8,591 bases of DNA from Prevotella sp. CAG:1092 (GTDB lineage Bacteria > Bacteroidota > Bacteroidia > Bacteroidales > Bacteroidaceae). Position numbers and translations under genes: made by a program. The DNA lies in assembly GCA_000436915.1 (NCBI GenBank), contig HF994075.1:1-8591 (forward strand). The letters run 5' to 3'. Below are positions 7,920-8,591 of this stretch, one piece after another (the first letter of the stretch is position 1; each line of letters begins with the position of its first letter). The notes beneath the pieces are model-generated. The model was given only the letters and a program-made list of their open reading frames with translations, made no database searches and was not told the DNA's origin.

Positions 7920-7946
7920 TTGTTGCAATAAAATTATGTATCTTTG
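7920..7946 (+). promoter_or_regulatory. Bacteroidota-type promoter for the esterase gene
   Basis: TATCTTTG (7939-7946) matches the -7 consensus TAnnTTTG. A tandem TTGTTG at 7920-7925 could serve as the -33 element, but the gap of 13-16 bases is shorter than the usual 19-21. Transcription would start near 7953, leaving a leader of roughly 40 bases that is A-rich and lacks a Shine-Dalgarno sequence. The -7 box and the following CA are shared with the GH2 promoter (CTTTGCA in both). Confidence 0.6.
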
Positions 7947-7995
7947 CATAATACTATCTTAAGTAGATATCAATACTAAAAACTAAACATAAACA

Positions 7996-8591
7996 ATGAA
8001 AAGACTAATTCTATTAGCGTTGGCTTTGCCAATGTTGTTTGCTTGCGCCAATGCGCAGACAGCACGCAAACTGAAGATTGTAAACTCAGCCGATGGCGAG
8101 TCTACACTCGAAGTATTCTTGCCTGAGAATCCATCGGGTAGGGCAGTTGTTGATTGTCCTGGTGGTGGCTATTCGCATCTTGCTATGCAACACGAAGGCT
8201 ACGACTGGGCTGAGTATTTCAATAAACAAGGTATTGCACTATGCGTATTGAAATATCGTATGCCAAAGGGCGACCGCAATATTCCGCTCTCTGATGCTTA
8301 TAATGCAATAAAGACTGTTAGAGATAGTGCTGCTCAATGGCATATTAATCCACACGATGTTGGTATCATGGGCTTCTCCGCTGGTGGACATCTTGCTTCT
8401 TCTGTAAGTACACATGCTCCTTTCTATGCTCGTCCAGACTTCTCAATTTTGGTTTATCCTGTTATCTCTATGGATGAACGCGAAACACACAAAGGTTCTT
8501 GTGTAGGATTCCTTGGCGAAGGTAGAAATGACAAAACATTGGTGAAAGAATGGTCTAACTATAATGCCGTGCGTCGTCACCTCACTCCTCC
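7996..8591 (+). CDS. Exported alpha/beta-hydrolase esterase, probable carbohydrate (acetyl) esterase (3' end missing)
   Basis: The frame is open for 198 codons to the window edge. Residues 1-20 are a signal peptide (MKRLILLALALPMLF, then ACANA before Gln21). Cys17 in LFAC could make it a lipoprotein, although Phe at -2 is a poor lipobox residue and cleavage after ANA is equally likely. The mature part starts an alpha/beta-hydrolase fold: CPGGGY (54-59) is the oxyanion-hole loop, with Cys54 in place of the His of the common HGGG; HEGYDWAEYF and GIALCVLKYRMP follow; GFSAGGHLA (126-134) is the nucleophile elbow with Ser128. The catalytic Asp and His are expected beyond the cut. These features fit the secreted Bacteroidota esterases (BD-FAE/acetyl-xylan-esterase-like) that remove acetyl or feruloyl groups from plant polysaccharides. 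Beside a PL11 lyase, acetylated rhamnogalacturonan is a likely substrate (inference). Confidence 0.87.
   Translation, partial: MKRLILLALALPMLFACANAQTARKLKIVNSADGESTLEVFLPENPSGRAVVDCPGGGYSHLAMQHEGYDWAEYFNKQGIALCVLKYRMPKGDRNIPLSDAYNAIKTVRDSAAQWHINPHDVGIMGFSAGGHLASSVSTHAPFYARPDFSILVYPVISMDERETHKGSCVGFLGEGRNDKTLVKEWSNYNAVRRHLTP

Larger units (their letters stand above)
7654..7995. other. 342-base intergenic region between GH2 and esterase genes
   Basis: No credible coding sequence is present. From left to right it holds an AT-rich stretch (7654-7746) in which I see nothing firm, a strong terminator hairpin (7747-7784), a short AT-rich spacer containing the palindrome CTATATATAG (7801-7810), a 78-base nested inverted repeat (7819-7896), a promoter -7 box (7939-7946) and an A-rich untranslated leader before the ATG at 7996. 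Confidence 0.8.

Noticed and set aside
7955..7969. TATCT-N5-AGATA hairpin in the esterase leader, considered as a riboswitch or attenuator
   Set aside because: Five weak pairs only; the leader of about 40 bases is too short for a known riboswitch.

Overview
The window looks like a piece of a pectin (rhamnogalacturonan-I) degradation locus from a Bacteroidales bacterium, most likely Prevotellaceae. Four things point there: Bacteroidota-type -7 boxes (TAnnTTTG) in front of genes without Shine-Dalgarno sequences; a C-terminal tail of the type IX secretion (Por sorting) kind on the first protein; multi-domain carbohydrate-active enzymes; and moderate GC content with AT-rich intergenic gaps. The genus is an inference; nothing in the window fixes a species.

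Layout. Positions 1-4435 hold the 3' part (nearly all) of a very large secreted family PL11 rhamnogalacturonan lyase. Its catalytic beta-propeller is followed by about 830 residues of autotransporter-like beta-strand repeats and a sorting tail. Its start lies just left of the window. Positions 4436-4593 hold a terminator and then a promoter. Positions 4594-7653 encode a complete exported family GH2 glycoside hydrolase (beta-galactosidase type) of 1019 residues with a DUF4982-like module and a C-terminal discoidin-like domain. Positions 7654-7995 are a 342-base non-coding gap with a strong terminator, a striking 78-base nested palindrome and a promoter. Positions 7996-8591 hold the 5' part of an exported alpha/beta-hydrolase esterase that runs off the right edge.

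How the genes could work together (inference from families). The surface-anchored or released PL11 enzyme cuts the rhamnose-galacturonate backbone. The GH2 enzyme, which has a signal peptide but no sorting tail, trims sugars such as side-chain galactose in the periplasm or outside. The esterase removes acyl groups, probably acetyl, that block the other enzymes. All three genes point the same way, but each downstream gene has its own terminator upstream and its own promoter, so they look like separately transcribed genes and not a single operon. No SusC/SusD pair or regulator lies in the window.

The items most worth a second look are the nested palindrome at 7819-7896 and the fusion of a PL11 lyase to autotransporter/PEP-CTERM-style repeats ending in a type IX tail. 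I did not find a clearly new biological system.
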